DNA of 64,000 nucleotides from the NCBI GenBank assembly GCA_947499635.1, contig CANMPD010000002.1:124001-188000 (forward strand), given 5' to 3'. The notes below the pieces were generated by a model that saw only the letters and a program-made list of their open reading frames with translations, was not told where the DNA came from and did not search any database. Source of the DNA: an uncultured Paracoccaceae bacterium (GTDB taxonomy: Bacteria; Pseudomonadota; Alphaproteobacteria; Rhodobacterales; Rhodobacteraceae). The translations under genes and the position numbers were made by a program. Positions 27,199-35,887 of this stretch are shown piece after piece. Numbering within the stretch: the stretch's first letter is position 1; each line of letters begins with the position of its first letter.

Positions 27199-28385
27199 CC
27201 TGCAGTGACATCATGGCGGTAGATCCAGTCAAATTGCTGCACTAACCGCTGTGGTGCATAATGGCCTAGCCCTTGCATAACCAAATGCGCGGGCCATGAT
27301 ACCGGTGGGCGCAAATGATAGCGCCACGCATTTTTGTTCGCAGCTTCAACAACCTTTACCACGCGCGCCCGCCTGCGTGTTTGATACCAATCGAGTGCGG
27401 CCTTCATGGTTTCACTGCCACGCAGACAATCAGCAAGAACATAGGCGTCTTCCAATGCCATATTCGCACCTTGGGCCATAAAGGGAAGCGTTGGATGAGC
27501 TGCATCCCCCAGAAGTGTCACATTCCCGTAACTCCACTGCTGCGCCACAGGGTGGCGAAACAATCCCCAAAGCGCCGGCGCCTCAACCAAGGCAAGCAAC
27601 TGCGCTGCTTTACCTCCAAACATTGCAAAAGCAGTGCGTAAATTTTCAGGGTCGTCGCGCAAACTCCAACTGTCTTCAACCCATGCTTTACGTTCTTGAA
27701 CCGCAACCAAATTGATCATCGACGCATCTTTGAGCGGATAGGCAACCATGTGACGCCCAGGCCCCATAAAGACCTGCGCTTCGGCCTCTAGCCCTACGGA
27801 GTTAGGCACAGTTGCACGCCATGCAACTTGGCCTGTAAAAAATGGTTCGCTTTTTTTAAGTCCGATGACACGTCTTAACGATTCTGCCACTTGGGAACGA
27901 ACACCATCTGCACCAACGACCAAATCAGCCGCATATTGTTGATTGTTAGCGCAACTCACAACCGCCCGGCCATCAGCTTGCCACCTGATACGTTCAACAG
28001 TGTGGGATAATTTGATCGCAACACCTGCATCACGTGCCCCATGCAACAAAGTATTCACAAGATCTGCTCGATGTACAAAATAGTACCGCAAATCATGTGC
28101 ATATTGATCAAGATCCAACCGTATAATTTCGCGCCCGCGTCTGTGACTGCGCAAAACCACAGCTTTGGCCCGTTGAGAACACCACGCCAAATCATCTGCA
28201 AGCCCCAAAGCATGTAAGACAGCAACGCCATTTGGAGTGATTTGCAGACCAGCGCCAACTTCTGTGATTTCAGAGGCTTGCTCAAGAACAGTTACCCGCG
28301 CACCAAGACGCCGTGCTGCAAGCGCCACGGCAAGCCCACCGATGCCGCCACCAACAACCATAATGTTCAATGATGCCATATCCAT
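27195..28385 (-). CDS. FAD-dependent monooxygenase, salicylate-hydroxylase-like
   Basis: Group A flavoprotein aromatic hydroxylase or UbiH-like enzyme. The track start at 28400 is a TTG; the ATG at 28385 (MDMASLNIMVV) gives 396 aa. The GGGIGGLAVALAARRLGARVTVLEQA dinucleotide-binding fold is at the N-terminus, the mid-motif VVGADGVRSQV is around residue 160 and LLGDAAHPTLPFMAQGANMALED is near 285. The substrate is not evident and no ring-cleavage or ubiquinone genes are adjacent. Salicylate or 6-hydroxynicotinate hydroxylase-type naming is common for this group but unproven. Tail-to-tail with xthA. Confidence 0.85.
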   Translation of the reverse strand: MDMASLNIMVVGGGIGGLAVALAARRLGARVTVLEQASEITEVGAGLQITPNGVAVLHALGLADDLAWCSQRAKAVVLRSHRRGREIIRLDLDQYAHDLRYYFVHRADLVNTLLHGARDAGVAIKLSHTVERIRWQADGRAVVSCANNQQYAADLVVGADGVRSQVAESLRRVIGLKKSEPFFTGQVAWRATVPNSVGLEAEAQVFMGPGRHMVAYPLKDASMINLVAVQERKAWVEDSWSLRDDPENLRTAFAMFGGKAAQLLALVEAPALWGLFRHPVAQQWSYGNVTLLGDAAHPTLPFMAQGANMALEDAYVLADCLRGSETMKAALDWYQTRRRARVVKVVEAANKNAWRYHLRPPVSWPAHLVMQGLGHYAPQRLVQQFDWIYRHDVTAG

Positions 28386-28527
28386 GACAAGACCCGCCAA
28401 TATATCAGGTACAGCCCTGCACCTGTTCCAAGCTGCAACACGTAAAAAACGCCAGAGCCTAAAACCCTGACGTTAAATGTCTTATGTCAGTTTCATCAAC
28501 GCCAATTCGTTAGAAACCAGTGGATCA

Positions 28528-28950
28528 CTACTCGTCTCGATGCACTTTTTCGCGACGTTCATGCCGCTCTTGTGCTTCCAAGCTCATAGTTGCAATCGGC
28601 CGCGCCTCAAGTCGTTTTAACGAAATCGGTTCGCCCGTGACTTCACAATACCCGTAATCATCTTGTTCAATACGACGGATCGCTGCCTCAATTTTTGACA
28701 CAAGCTTTCGTTGTCTATCACGTGTACGCAATTCCAAAGCGCGATCGGTCTCCTCACTGGCGCGATCAGTCACATCGGGAATATTGCGTGTATTTCCCTG
28801 TAACCCTTCGATGGTATCACGGCTATCGGAGAGAATTTCCTCTTTCCAATTCAGTAGCTTCCGGCGAAAATACTCCGCCTGCCGCTCATTCATGAAAGGC
28901 TCATCTTCAGCAGGACGGTAGTCGTCCGGCAGAATCACTTCCTGCTTCAT
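28528..28950 (-). CDS. dksA: RNA polymerase-binding protein DksA
   Basis: Secondary-channel regulator that acts with ppGpp on rRNA and other promoters. 140 aa, with AAAGGAG directly before the ATG. A coiled-coil hairpin spans about 20-95, with the tip region DVTDRASEETDRA, followed by a zinc-finger-like domain and the closing HERREKVHRDE. The finger is degenerate: YGYCEVTGEPISLKRLEARPIA has one cysteine where four occur in the Escherichia coli protein, as in other alphaproteobacterial DksA proteins. Divergent from the MoxR gene. Confidence 0.93.
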   Translation of the reverse strand: MKQEVILPDDYRPAEDEPFMNERQAEYFRRKLLNWKEEILSDSRDTIEGLQGNTRNIPDVTDRASEETDRALELRTRDRQRKLVSKIEAAIRRIEQDDYGYCEVTGEPISLKRLEARPIATMSLEAQERHERREKVHRDE

Positions 28951-29132
28951 TTCGGCTCCTTTGGTTTGACCTATCGCTCAGGTTGAGTTCACTTCAACGT
29001 AGCTTAAGGCACCTCCATGGCGCTGCGTTTAATCCCAAGTCGGCGCAATGTCACTACACAATTAGTCAGCGGTGTGATTAAACACTCTTTAAACACAATA
29101 GATCCCCGGTTTTTCAGACAGAGATCAAAGAG

Positions 29133-29972
29133 ATGCAGTTTCAAGGCACCGAAGATTACGTTGCAACCAATGACCTTAAAGTTGCAGTCAATGCAGCTGT
29201 AACCCTGCAACGGCCGCTGCTTGTCAAGGGCGAACCCGGCACAGGAAAGACAGAATTGGCGCGTCAAGTGGCTCATGCTCTGGGGCTGCGTATGATTGAG
29301 TGGAACATAAAATCAACGACGCGCGCCCAGCAAGGTTTGTATGAATATGATGCCGTGTCACGCTTGCGCGACAGCCAACTGGGCGATGCGCGCATTCACG
29401 ACGTCAAAAACTACATCAAAAAAGGCAAGCTTTGGGACGCTTTTGACGCTGATGAACGTGTGGTTCTCTTGATTGATGAAATAGACAAAGCTGACATTGA
29501 GTTTCCGAACGACCTTCTGCAAGAACTCGATAAGATGGCGTTCCATGTGTACGAGACCGGCGAGACGATACACGCCAAGCATCGCCCTATCATGATCATT
29601 ACGTCTAATAATGAAAAAGAACTGCCAGATGCATTTCTGCGTCGCTGCTTTTTTCATTATATTCAGTTTCCAGACGCCGCGACGATGAAAAAAATCGTTG
29701 AGGTCCACCATCCTGGCATCAAACAAGATCTTCTGAATGCAGCGCTCACACAGTTTTACGATATACGTGAAACGCAGGGTCTCAAGAAAAAGCCATCCAC
29801 GTCAGAAGTCATCGACTGGCTTAAACTGCTGCTCGCAGAAGATCTGACTGCGCAGGATCTTGCACGCCATGGAACAGATGCGTTACCAAAACTACATGGC
29901 GCTTTGCTTAAGAACGAACAAGACGTACAACTTTTCGAGCGCCTTGCCTTTCTGGCACGGGGCCGCCGCTAG
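29133..29972 (+). CDS. MoxR-family AAA+ ATPase
   Basis: 279 aa. AAA+ chaperone of the MoxR class: Walker A GEPGTGKTEL at about residue 33, Walker B VVLLIDEIDKAD near 110, sensor 1 IITSNNEKELPDAFLRRC near 155 with an arginine finger. MoxR ATPases usually pair with a VWA protein to mature enzyme complexes or activate protein targets. The pair here is the VWA gene three ORFs on (31611), with a DUF2927 lipoprotein and a small membrane protein between. It is divergent from dksA. The client is unknown. Confidence 0.93.
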   Translation: MQFQGTEDYVATNDLKVAVNAAVTLQRPLLVKGEPGTGKTELARQVAHALGLRMIEWNIKSTTRAQQGLYEYDAVSRLRDSQLGDARIHDVKNYIKKGKLWDAFDADERVVLLIDEIDKADIEFPNDLLQELDKMAFHVYETGETIHAKHRPIMIITSNNEKELPDAFLRRCFFHYIQFPDAATMKKIVEVHHPGIKQDLLNAALTQFYDIRETQGLKKKPSTSEVIDWLKLLLAEDLTAQDLARHGTDALPKLHGALLKNEQDVQLFERLAFLARGRR

Positions 29973-29981
29973 GGGTTTTAC

Positions 29982-31373
29982 TTGTCCGTTTCTCACAACA
30001 TCTTCCGAAACAGGTATCTACGTAACATATTCATTGCAGGCTTAGTTTCTGCCGTAGCCGCCTGTTCAAACAATCAAACCTCAGGACGTCACGGCACTAG
30101 CTCAGCACAAAGATCTGCCACCAGCATCAGCGTGTTCCCTGACTATATTCCGTCGCCTGTAGCGCGGGCGAACACAGACATGGTGCGGGATTTTCTCGAT
30201 CTTCACTTTCGTCTTGAAAGTGGCGTGAAACTAACACGTTTCACCCGGTTCGAAGGTCCCATTACTTTTGCAATCATCGGGCAACCCACCCCGTTTTTCA
30301 CCTATGATTTTAACGCATTACGCAAAAGATTAAAAACCGAGGCTGAAATAGAATTACAACAAGCCGCCGAAGATCAGCAGGCTTCGATCACGTTGCAAAT
30401 GGTATCTCGCCGTCAAATTCAACGTATTCTCCCTGATGCCGCCTGCTTCGTAGCGCCCAATGTCTCGTCCTTGTCCGAATACCGTCGCAAACGCCACAGC
30501 CCTGAAACCAGTTGGCGTGCGCTCGAACATCGGACACGGCTGACGATCTTTGTACCCAATGATGTCAGCCCTCAAGAACAACGTGATTGCCTGCACGAAG
30601 AGCTTGCTCAAGCCCTTGGACCATTGAACGATCTGTACCGCCTCCCCGATTCTGTGTTCAACGATGACAATGTTCACAGCGTGCTAACCAGTTTCGACAT
30701 GCTTATGCTGCGTGCAACCTATGCCCCGCAATTACACACGGGAATGTCACGTGCACAGGTTGCACAACGTATTCCTACCATTTTAGCTCGGTTAAATCCG
30801 CGTGGTGCACAGATCCCTTCTGCTGCGCTGCCTGAAACACCTCGAGACTGGATAGACGCGGTAGAGCAAGCGATCGGATCCGGTCACACTCTAAGCCAAC
30901 AAATACAAGCCGCGAACAAAGTTGCATCCATAGCCAAGGACCTGAACTGGCAGGACCATCGCCGCGCCTTTGGCCACTTTTTGTTAGGGCGCGCAGCGCA
31001 GTTTGACGCCCCCGACAAAGCATATGCGCATTTCGAATCTGGATTAAGATATCTTCCAGCGACACCCCTTTATGCGGCGCAACGTGCTTTGGTTGAAACG
31101 CGTCTCACCGCCCTTGATATTACGCGTCAAGATCCCGAGCGCGCGCTCAAACGTATCCCCTTTGCGATTGAGACGGCGCAGCACGATCAAAACGCAGCCC
31201 TACTTGCAACATCCATGCTGCTCAAAGCACAAGCACTTGAACAGATTGGCGAGCATCAAGACGCCGCCGCGCTGCGCCGTGACAGCCTTGGGGCCGCACG
31301 ATACGGCTTTGGGTCCGAATGGGTGGTCCGCAGCCGCCTGCGCGATATTGCAGCTCTGTCTCCGAACACCTAA
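29982..31373 (+). CDS. DUF2927 lipoprotein
   Basis: 463 aa from a TTG at 29982, preceded by AGGGG about 7 bases earlier and 9 bases after the MoxR stop. N-terminal lipoprotein signal: a hydrophobic stretch ending VAAC (LVSAVAACSNNQ), so it should be membrane anchored. The region RFTRFEGPITFAII (about 83-96) and the following acidic loop are recognisable DUF2927, which contains a metalloprotease-like pattern in some members. The C-terminal half (about 300-460) is helical and looks like TPR repeats (YAHFESGLRYLPATPLYAAQRA). Fixed neighbour of MoxR and VWA genes in Rhodobacterales. Function not known. Confidence 0.78.
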   Translation: MSVSHNIFRNRYLRNIFIAGLVSAVAACSNNQTSGRHGTSSAQRSATSISVFPDYIPSPVARANTDMVRDFLDLHFRLESGVKLTRFTRFEGPITFAIIGQPTPFFTYDFNALRKRLKTEAEIELQQAAEDQQASITLQMVSRRQIQRILPDAACFVAPNVSSLSEYRRKRHSPETSWRALEHRTRLTIFVPNDVSPQEQRDCLHEELAQALGPLNDLYRLPDSVFNDDNVHSVLTSFDMLMLRATYAPQLHTGMSRAQVAQRIPTILARLNPRGAQIPSAALPETPRDWIDAVEQAIGSGHTLSQQIQAANKVASIAKDLNWQDHRRAFGHFLLGRAAQFDAPDKAYAHFESGLRYLPATPLYAAQRALVETRLTALDITRQDPERALKRIPFAIETAQHDQNAALLATSMLLKAQALEQIGEHQDAAALRRDSLGAARYGFGSEWVVRSRLRDIAALSPNT

Positions 31374-31418
31374 GATGATGTCATCTGTTCCCTGCGTTCT
31401 GAATGAAAAGGTCAAGTC

Positions 31419-31586
31419 ATGCTCGTGATCATAGGCATCTGCCTTGGTGCTACCTTTGGAGCGCTCACAGCGCGTAAACGAGGTGGAAACCGCGCAGATA
31501 TCATCCAGTTTGCAAGTGTTTTTGCAATGATATTTGGTGTCATTGGCCTTATGTTAACCATCGGTTTACATCGGTTTCTCACCTAA
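31419..31586 (+). CDS. 55-aa two-span membrane protein
   Basis: Not in the ORF track. ATG at 31419 gives MLVIIGICLGATFGALTARK then a basic loop (RGGNRADIIQ), a second span (SVFAMIFGVIGLMLTIGL) and HRFLT. Two hydrophobic helices flank a positively charged loop. I recall near-identical small ORFs at this locus in other Rhodobacteraceae, some mislabelled as apolipoprotein acyltransferase fragments. An AAAGGTCAAGTC lies upstream. It lies between the DUF2927 and VWA genes, so it may be part of the MoxR-VWA machine. Confidence 0.7.
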   Translation: MLVIIGICLGATFGALTARKRGGNRADIIQFASVFAMIFGVIGLMLTIGLHRFLT

Positions 31587-31610
31587 CATGAATTGCAACG
31601 AGGCCCGCTG

Positions 31611-32792
31611 ATGTTCCTGCCCTTTTTTGAAACATTACGCCGCGCAGCTGTTCCCGTTTCATTACGAGAGTACTTAATGTTTCTCGAAGGCATGTCTGCA
31701 GGGCTTGTCAGCTATGATATCGAAGGGCTTTACTTTCTCGCGCGCAGCGCAATGGTCAAAGATGAACGTAACATCGATAAGTTTGATCGCGCTTTTGCCG
31801 AGGCTTTTAAAGGGTTGGAACATATTCCAGATACAGCAATTCAAGACGCGGTCAAAATTCCTGCGGATTGGTTGCGCAAAATGGCCGAAAAACACTTAAC
31901 CTCTGAGGAACGCGCTGAAATCGAAGCGCTCGGTGGCTTTCAGGCGCTGTTGGATACCCTACAACAACGTTTACAGACACAAGATGACCGCCACCAAGGC
32001 GGCAACAAATGGGTCGGCACCGCCGGAACCTCGCCTTTTGGCGCCCACGGATATAATCCCGAAGGTGTACGCATTGGACAAACCACAAGCCGCCATCAAC
32101 GCGCTGTCAAAGTCTGGGACAAACGTGCGTTTAAAAATCTAGATGGACAAACAGAACTTGGCACGCGCAATATCAAAATCGCCCTAAAATATCTACGGCG
32201 TTGGGTACGTGATGGGGCCGAAGACGAGCTAGATTTGGATCACACCATTCAGGCGACGGCGACGAACGGCTATCTTGATGTTAAGACGCGTCCGCAACGT
32301 CGTAACGCTGTCAAAGTTCTCTTGTTTCTCGATGTCGGTGGATCAATGGATCGACATGTAAAATTAGTCGAAGAGCTCTTCTCGGCCGCACGTGCTGAAT
32401 TTAAACACTTGGAGTATTTTTACTTTCATAATTGCCTCTACGACGGGGTCTGGCGTGACAATCGTCGGCGTTGGGACGCACAAACCTCAACCTTTGAAGT
32501 TATGCGAACCTATGGTCCCGATTATAAATGCATCTTTGTTGGCGATGCCGCTATGTCCCCTTATGAGATCAGCCATCCAGGCGGCGCAAACGAACATTGG
32601 AATAAAGAAGCAGGTGCTGTTTGGCTGGAACGCGCGGCCACAAGCTGGCCCAATCACTTATGGATCAATCCTTTGCCAGAGTCACATTGGCGCCACACAC
32701 ATTCAATACAAATGATCCGCGATCTGTTGAAGTCACCGATGGTCCCAATGTCACTTGATGGACTTGAACAGGGTATACGTCGTCTGCGCTAG
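31611..32792 (+). CDS. VWA-domain protein (CoxE-like) paired with MoxR
   Basis: 393 aa from the ATG at 31611 (MFLPFFETLRR), with ACGAGG 7 bases upstream; the track start 31593 is a TTG with no support. The C-terminal half has a VWA fold with an intact metal site DVGGS in FLDVGGSMDRH (about residue 247), a Thr and an Asp following. The N-terminal half (VPVSLREYLMFLEGMSAGL, AMVKDERNIDKFDRAFAEAF) matches the CoxE-like family that works with MoxR in metalloenzyme maturation. No carbon monoxide dehydrogenase genes are present, so the client is unknown. Confidence 0.88.
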   Translation: MFLPFFETLRRAAVPVSLREYLMFLEGMSAGLVSYDIEGLYFLARSAMVKDERNIDKFDRAFAEAFKGLEHIPDTAIQDAVKIPADWLRKMAEKHLTSEERAEIEALGGFQALLDTLQQRLQTQDDRHQGGNKWVGTAGTSPFGAHGYNPEGVRIGQTTSRHQRAVKVWDKRAFKNLDGQTELGTRNIKIALKYLRRWVRDGAEDELDLDHTIQATATNGYLDVKTRPQRRNAVKVLLFLDVGGSMDRHVKLVEELFSAARAEFKHLEYFYFHNCLYDGVWRDNRRRWDAQTSTFEVMRTYGPDYKCIFVGDAAMSPYEISHPGGANEHWNKEAGAVWLERAATSWPNHLWINPLPESHWRHTHSIQMIRDLLKSPMVPMSLDGLEQGIRRLR

Positions 32793-33057
32793 TCTGGATA
32801 TCTGCAGTATCGGCATGTCTCTCCTCAACAATTTGACCACGTCCTCATCTGTGGCAATGTAGAATTATAAATACACCATCCGGTCGGTAAGTGCGTGTCA
32901 AATACATTCGTCACAATACCATGGGCCACTTAAACTGACATACTCTGAAGTCTGCCACCGCCCTAACACCCAATCTATAATGGGTACATCTAATGAAATC
33001 TGCTTGCTTGCACTCTAATCCCTTGCCGCAACGCCTGATCCGCCCCATATCGGGTAT

Positions 33058-33741
33058 ATGTTTAAATTTGCCCCGATATTCCTCGCCCTGATTTACGGCA
33101 TTGTCATGTACCAAGTGTCCGTTTGGCGCGGTCGTCGTGATCTTGATCAGAAATCAACCGAACTGGTGGATCCAAAGTTAAGAGCTGTAACGGATCGCCT
33201 TGCCGCCGCGTTGGAAATCGACCACATCCCAGTTTATATCTATGAAATTGACCCGGTTAACGGGCTAGCTGCGCCCGATGGCCGCATTTTCATTACACGC
33301 GGCTTTTATCGAAAGTTTCAATCTAATGAAGTGAGCGCCTCGGAACTCACCTCTGTTGTTGCCCATGAGCTAGGTCATGTCGCGCTTGGCCATGCCCGTC
33401 GCAGGATGATCGATTTTTCCGGTCAAAATGCACTACGCACAGCTTTGATCATGGTATTGGGGCGGTATGTCCCTATCATAGGACCGCTGATTGCCAATGC
33501 TTTGACCAGTCTCATAACTGCACGATTGTCGCGCGGTGATGAATATGAGGCCGATGCCTATGCGGCCGCTTTGCTGGCAAAGGCTGGCATTGGTATCGCG
33601 CCTCAAATCAGCTTGTTCAAAAAGCTTGACGCATTGACACAATCAAATGCGGGGCTAGCGCCTGCATGGTTATTGAGCCACCCAAAAACCGAAGCCCGTA
33701 TAGAAGCTCTTGAGAAACTCGAGCAAAAATGGGGATTGTAG
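33058..33741 (+). CDS. M48-family zinc metalloprotease
   Basis: 227 aa. One N-terminal hydrophobic anchor (MFKFAPIFLALIYGIVMYQV) then an M48 catalytic domain: VVAHELGHVALGHARR has the HExxH zinc motif and RGDEYEADAYAA provides the third Glu ligand. Shorter than HtpX, with a second hydrophobic stretch at about 145-170. Likely envelope quality control. It ends 5 bases before the convergent PIN gene. The start is not well supported by a ribosome binding site (ATATCGGGTAT). Confidence 0.88.
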   Translation: MFKFAPIFLALIYGIVMYQVSVWRGRRDLDQKSTELVDPKLRAVTDRLAAALEIDHIPVYIYEIDPVNGLAAPDGRIFITRGFYRKFQSNEVSASELTSVVAHELGHVALGHARRRMIDFSGQNALRTALIMVLGRYVPIIGPLIANALTSLITARLSRGDEYEADAYAAALLAKAGIGIAPQISLFKKLDALTQSNAGLAPAWLLSHPKTEARIEALEKLEQKWGL

Positions 33742-33745
33742 ACCC

Positions 33746-34300
33746 TTAAAGGATTTCAATATCCTGCACTGCCTTGGCGATACGGGGCAGCCGTGCCTTT
33801 TTCAGCAAGGCACGCATTGCCCAAGGCCGATCTGACAACTGATTGGCCGTCTTTAGAACTGACCGTGCGACATCTTCGACAGCATCAGCATCCGTCAGCC
33901 AGAAATCATACAGCAACTGATCTGGTCCCAACCGCTCAAGACCTTCTTCTTGTAATGTATGGCGTGGAAAATCTTTGTTGTTCAGTGTCACAATCGCATC
34001 TGCGTGACCGGCAATCGCAGCCGCAAGCACATGAATGTCCGCTTCGTCTGGCAACCACAGCCGTGCCATATCACGCGCATTCGCCGTGATCACCGCTGCG
34101 GGAAAATGCGCACGTGTCATCGCGATTTCGGCTTCAGCCTGTGCAACACCTGCTGCGCCCAATTTCACGGCTGCGCGCTGCCACTCCCCCAGAATACGTT
34201 CAGACCAAAGGGGCGTATACAGCCCCTTTGACGCCACCCCCAACAACATTTCACGCATGACTGTCGGGTATATGACGCAGGTGTCCAGCAGCAATTTCAT
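33746..34300 (-). CDS. PIN-domain protein (RSP_2648-type)
   Basis: 184 aa. PIN-fold ribonuclease: LLLDTCVIYP with catalytic Asp at residue 6, acidic residues in DEADIHVLAAAIAGHADAIVTLNNKDFP. Similar to a Rhodobacterales group I recall named after Rhodobacter sphaeroides RSP_2648. There is no antitoxin gene; the ATG is separated by one base from the stop of the RNA methyltransferase, so the two are coupled. The C-terminal 60 residues (TDADAVEDVARSVLKTANQLS) are extra to the minimal PIN fold. RNA processing or quality control is more likely than a toxin role; no target is known. Confidence 0.82.
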   Translation of the reverse strand: MKLLLDTCVIYPTVMREMLLGVASKGLYTPLWSERILGEWQRAAVKLGAAGVAQAEAEIAMTRAHFPAAVITANARDMARLWLPDEADIHVLAAAIAGHADAIVTLNNKDFPRHTLQEEGLERLGPDQLLYDFWLTDADAVEDVARSVLKTANQLSDRPWAMRALLKKARLPRIAKAVQDIEIL

Positions 34301-34301
34301 G

Positions 34302-35519
34302 TTAATCTAGGCGATAGAATGCGGCTTTTAGATACCCGCTTTCGGCCAACTGTGGCAATTGCGGATGGTCTGGGCCTGCGTAACCGGTATGAATTAGACT
34401 GCCACGTCGACCACCGCGTCCAATACCCCGCGCAGATGCATTGCGGAACTTGGTCAAGTCGGCGGCATGTGAACAGGAGCAAACCCCCAAATACCCGCCC
34501 GGTTTAACCAACGCTGCCGCCAATCTGGCAACCCGCTCATAGGCGCGCAAACCTGCCTCAAGGGTTGGTTTGGACGGGGCAAATGCCGGTGGATCACAGA
34601 TCACCACATCAAACTGCACCCCATCCTGTGCCAGCTCGGCCAGCTGATCAAACGCATCCCCTTGGCGCGCAACGAAGCGATCGCCAAAGCCAGATGCTTC
34701 GGCACCTTGACGTGCCAACTCAAGCGCAGGTGCTGATCCATCAATACAGGTGACCGTCTGTGCGCCGGCAGCCAACATAGCCAAACCAAAGCCGCCAACA
34801 TGCGAGAACACATCCAATACGCTATCGCCTTGCGCAACAAGACGTGCTGCAAACGCGTGGTTTTCCCGTTGATCGTAGAACAGACCCGTTTTCTGGCCAC
34901 CGGTTAGATCGGCCATATACGTCGCACCATTCATCACCACGGGTACGGCACCGTCTGGCGCGTGCCCCAACAAGGCCATGCTGACGTCATCCAACCCCTC
35001 AAGGCTGCGCGTACGCCCAGATGCATTTTTAAGGATCACTTCACAGCCCGTTACATTTGCCAAGGCCTCAGTCAGTGTCTCCAGGTGCAACTCGGCCCAA
35101 GCCGCGTTTGGTTGCAGCACACAGGTCGTCCCAAAACGGTCAATCACCACACCGGGCAGACCGTCGGATTCCGCATGGACGAGGCGATAAAAAGGCGCGT
35201 CATATATCTGTTCGCGTAATTTCAACGCACGGGCCAGCCGTGTTTCAAACCATGCAACATTAATCTCGACTTCGGGATTTTTATCCAACATTCTCCCAAT
35301 GATCTTACTCTCGGGATTCACAGCAACCAGACCAAGCGGTGTCAGCCCTTCGTCTAAAAGCACGGCCAAGGTTCCCGGCGCGAGCTTTTTTGTGCGACGG
35401 TCAGTCACCACTTCGTTGGAATAAACCCAAGGAAACCCATGGCGGATCGCACGGGCGTTCGACTTTGGTTTCATTTTGATCTGAGGGCGCGCGGCGGGGG
35501 CGATATCTGTTGCTGTCAT
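34302..35519 (-). CDS. Class I SAM-dependent RNA methyltransferase, RlmI-like
   Basis: 405 aa. N-terminal PUA domain (ARAIRHGFPWVYSNEVVTDRR), middle EEHEE-like insert and C-terminal Rossmann methyltransferase with DVFSHVGGFGLAMLAAGA (SAM loop) and CDPPAFAPSKPTLE (motif IV DPP) followed by GYLGVCSCSHA. This layout is that of RlmI, the 23S m5C1962 enzyme, and relatives; the exact target base cannot be told. Coupled to the PIN gene and downstream of the glnE transcript. Confidence 0.87.
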   Translation of the reverse strand: MTATDIAPAARPQIKMKPKSNARAIRHGFPWVYSNEVVTDRRTKKLAPGTLAVLLDEGLTPLGLVAVNPESKIIGRMLDKNPEVEINVAWFETRLARALKLREQIYDAPFYRLVHAESDGLPGVVIDRFGTTCVLQPNAAWAELHLETLTEALANVTGCEVILKNASGRTRSLEGLDDVSMALLGHAPDGAVPVVMNGATYMADLTGGQKTGLFYDQRENHAFAARLVAQGDSVLDVFSHVGGFGLAMLAAGAQTVTCIDGSAPALELARQGAEASGFGDRFVARQGDAFDQLAELAQDGVQFDVVICDPPAFAPSKPTLEAGLRAYERVARLAAALVKPGGYLGVCSCSHAADLTKFRNASARGIGRGGRRGSLIHTGYAGPDHPQLPQLAESGYLKAAFYRLD

Positions 35520-35591
35520 ATGGCCCTCATATAGCGAAGCCTCTCTCAGCCCAAGGGTAAATAAAACATATTTACGCCTGTTTTCTGCCCC

Positions 35592-35885
35592 TCATCGCGC
35601 GCGAGACTTCCATCCCCCGCGCCGTTTTGCCGGTTTAGGTGCCTCACACCCGTCACGCAGGACTTTGGTCATAGGATGATCTGGTTGATCGGATCCATAT
35701 CGTTCCAAAAGCACAGCTGCTTGCGCTGCATGATCCGCATCCACCGGCTGTGTTAGTGCCCAGTCCAAAAAGATACTGCGGCATTGGCTTGCATCAATCC
35801 CTTCGATACGAAACGCCTCTTGGATGATCCCCTTGGGATCTATCGTTGCCGCTGTACTGTCAGAGCCCCAATTTTCTTTACCCAT
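35592..35885 (-). CDS. Conserved hypothetical protein downstream of glnE
   Basis: 97 aa. ATG at 35885 is two bases after the glnE stop. Begins MGKENWGSDSTAATIDPKGI, then a helical region with an acidic, aromatic character (DASQCRSIFLDWALTQPVDADHAAQAAVLL) and a basic tail KPAKRRGGWKSRAR. No domain recognised. Its fixed place between glnE and the RNA methyltransferase, and its tight spacing, argue for a real gene in the same operon. Confidence 0.7.
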   Translation of the reverse strand: MGKENWGSDSTAATIDPKGIIQEAFRIEGIDASQCRSIFLDWALTQPVDADHAAQAAVLLERYGSDQPDHPMTKVLRDGCEAPKPAKRRGGWKSRAR

Positions 35886-35887
35886 TC

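Noticed and set aside
33746-34300. Toxin-antitoxin system
   Set aside because: PIN gene is in the glnE operon, with no small antitoxin ORF before or after it.
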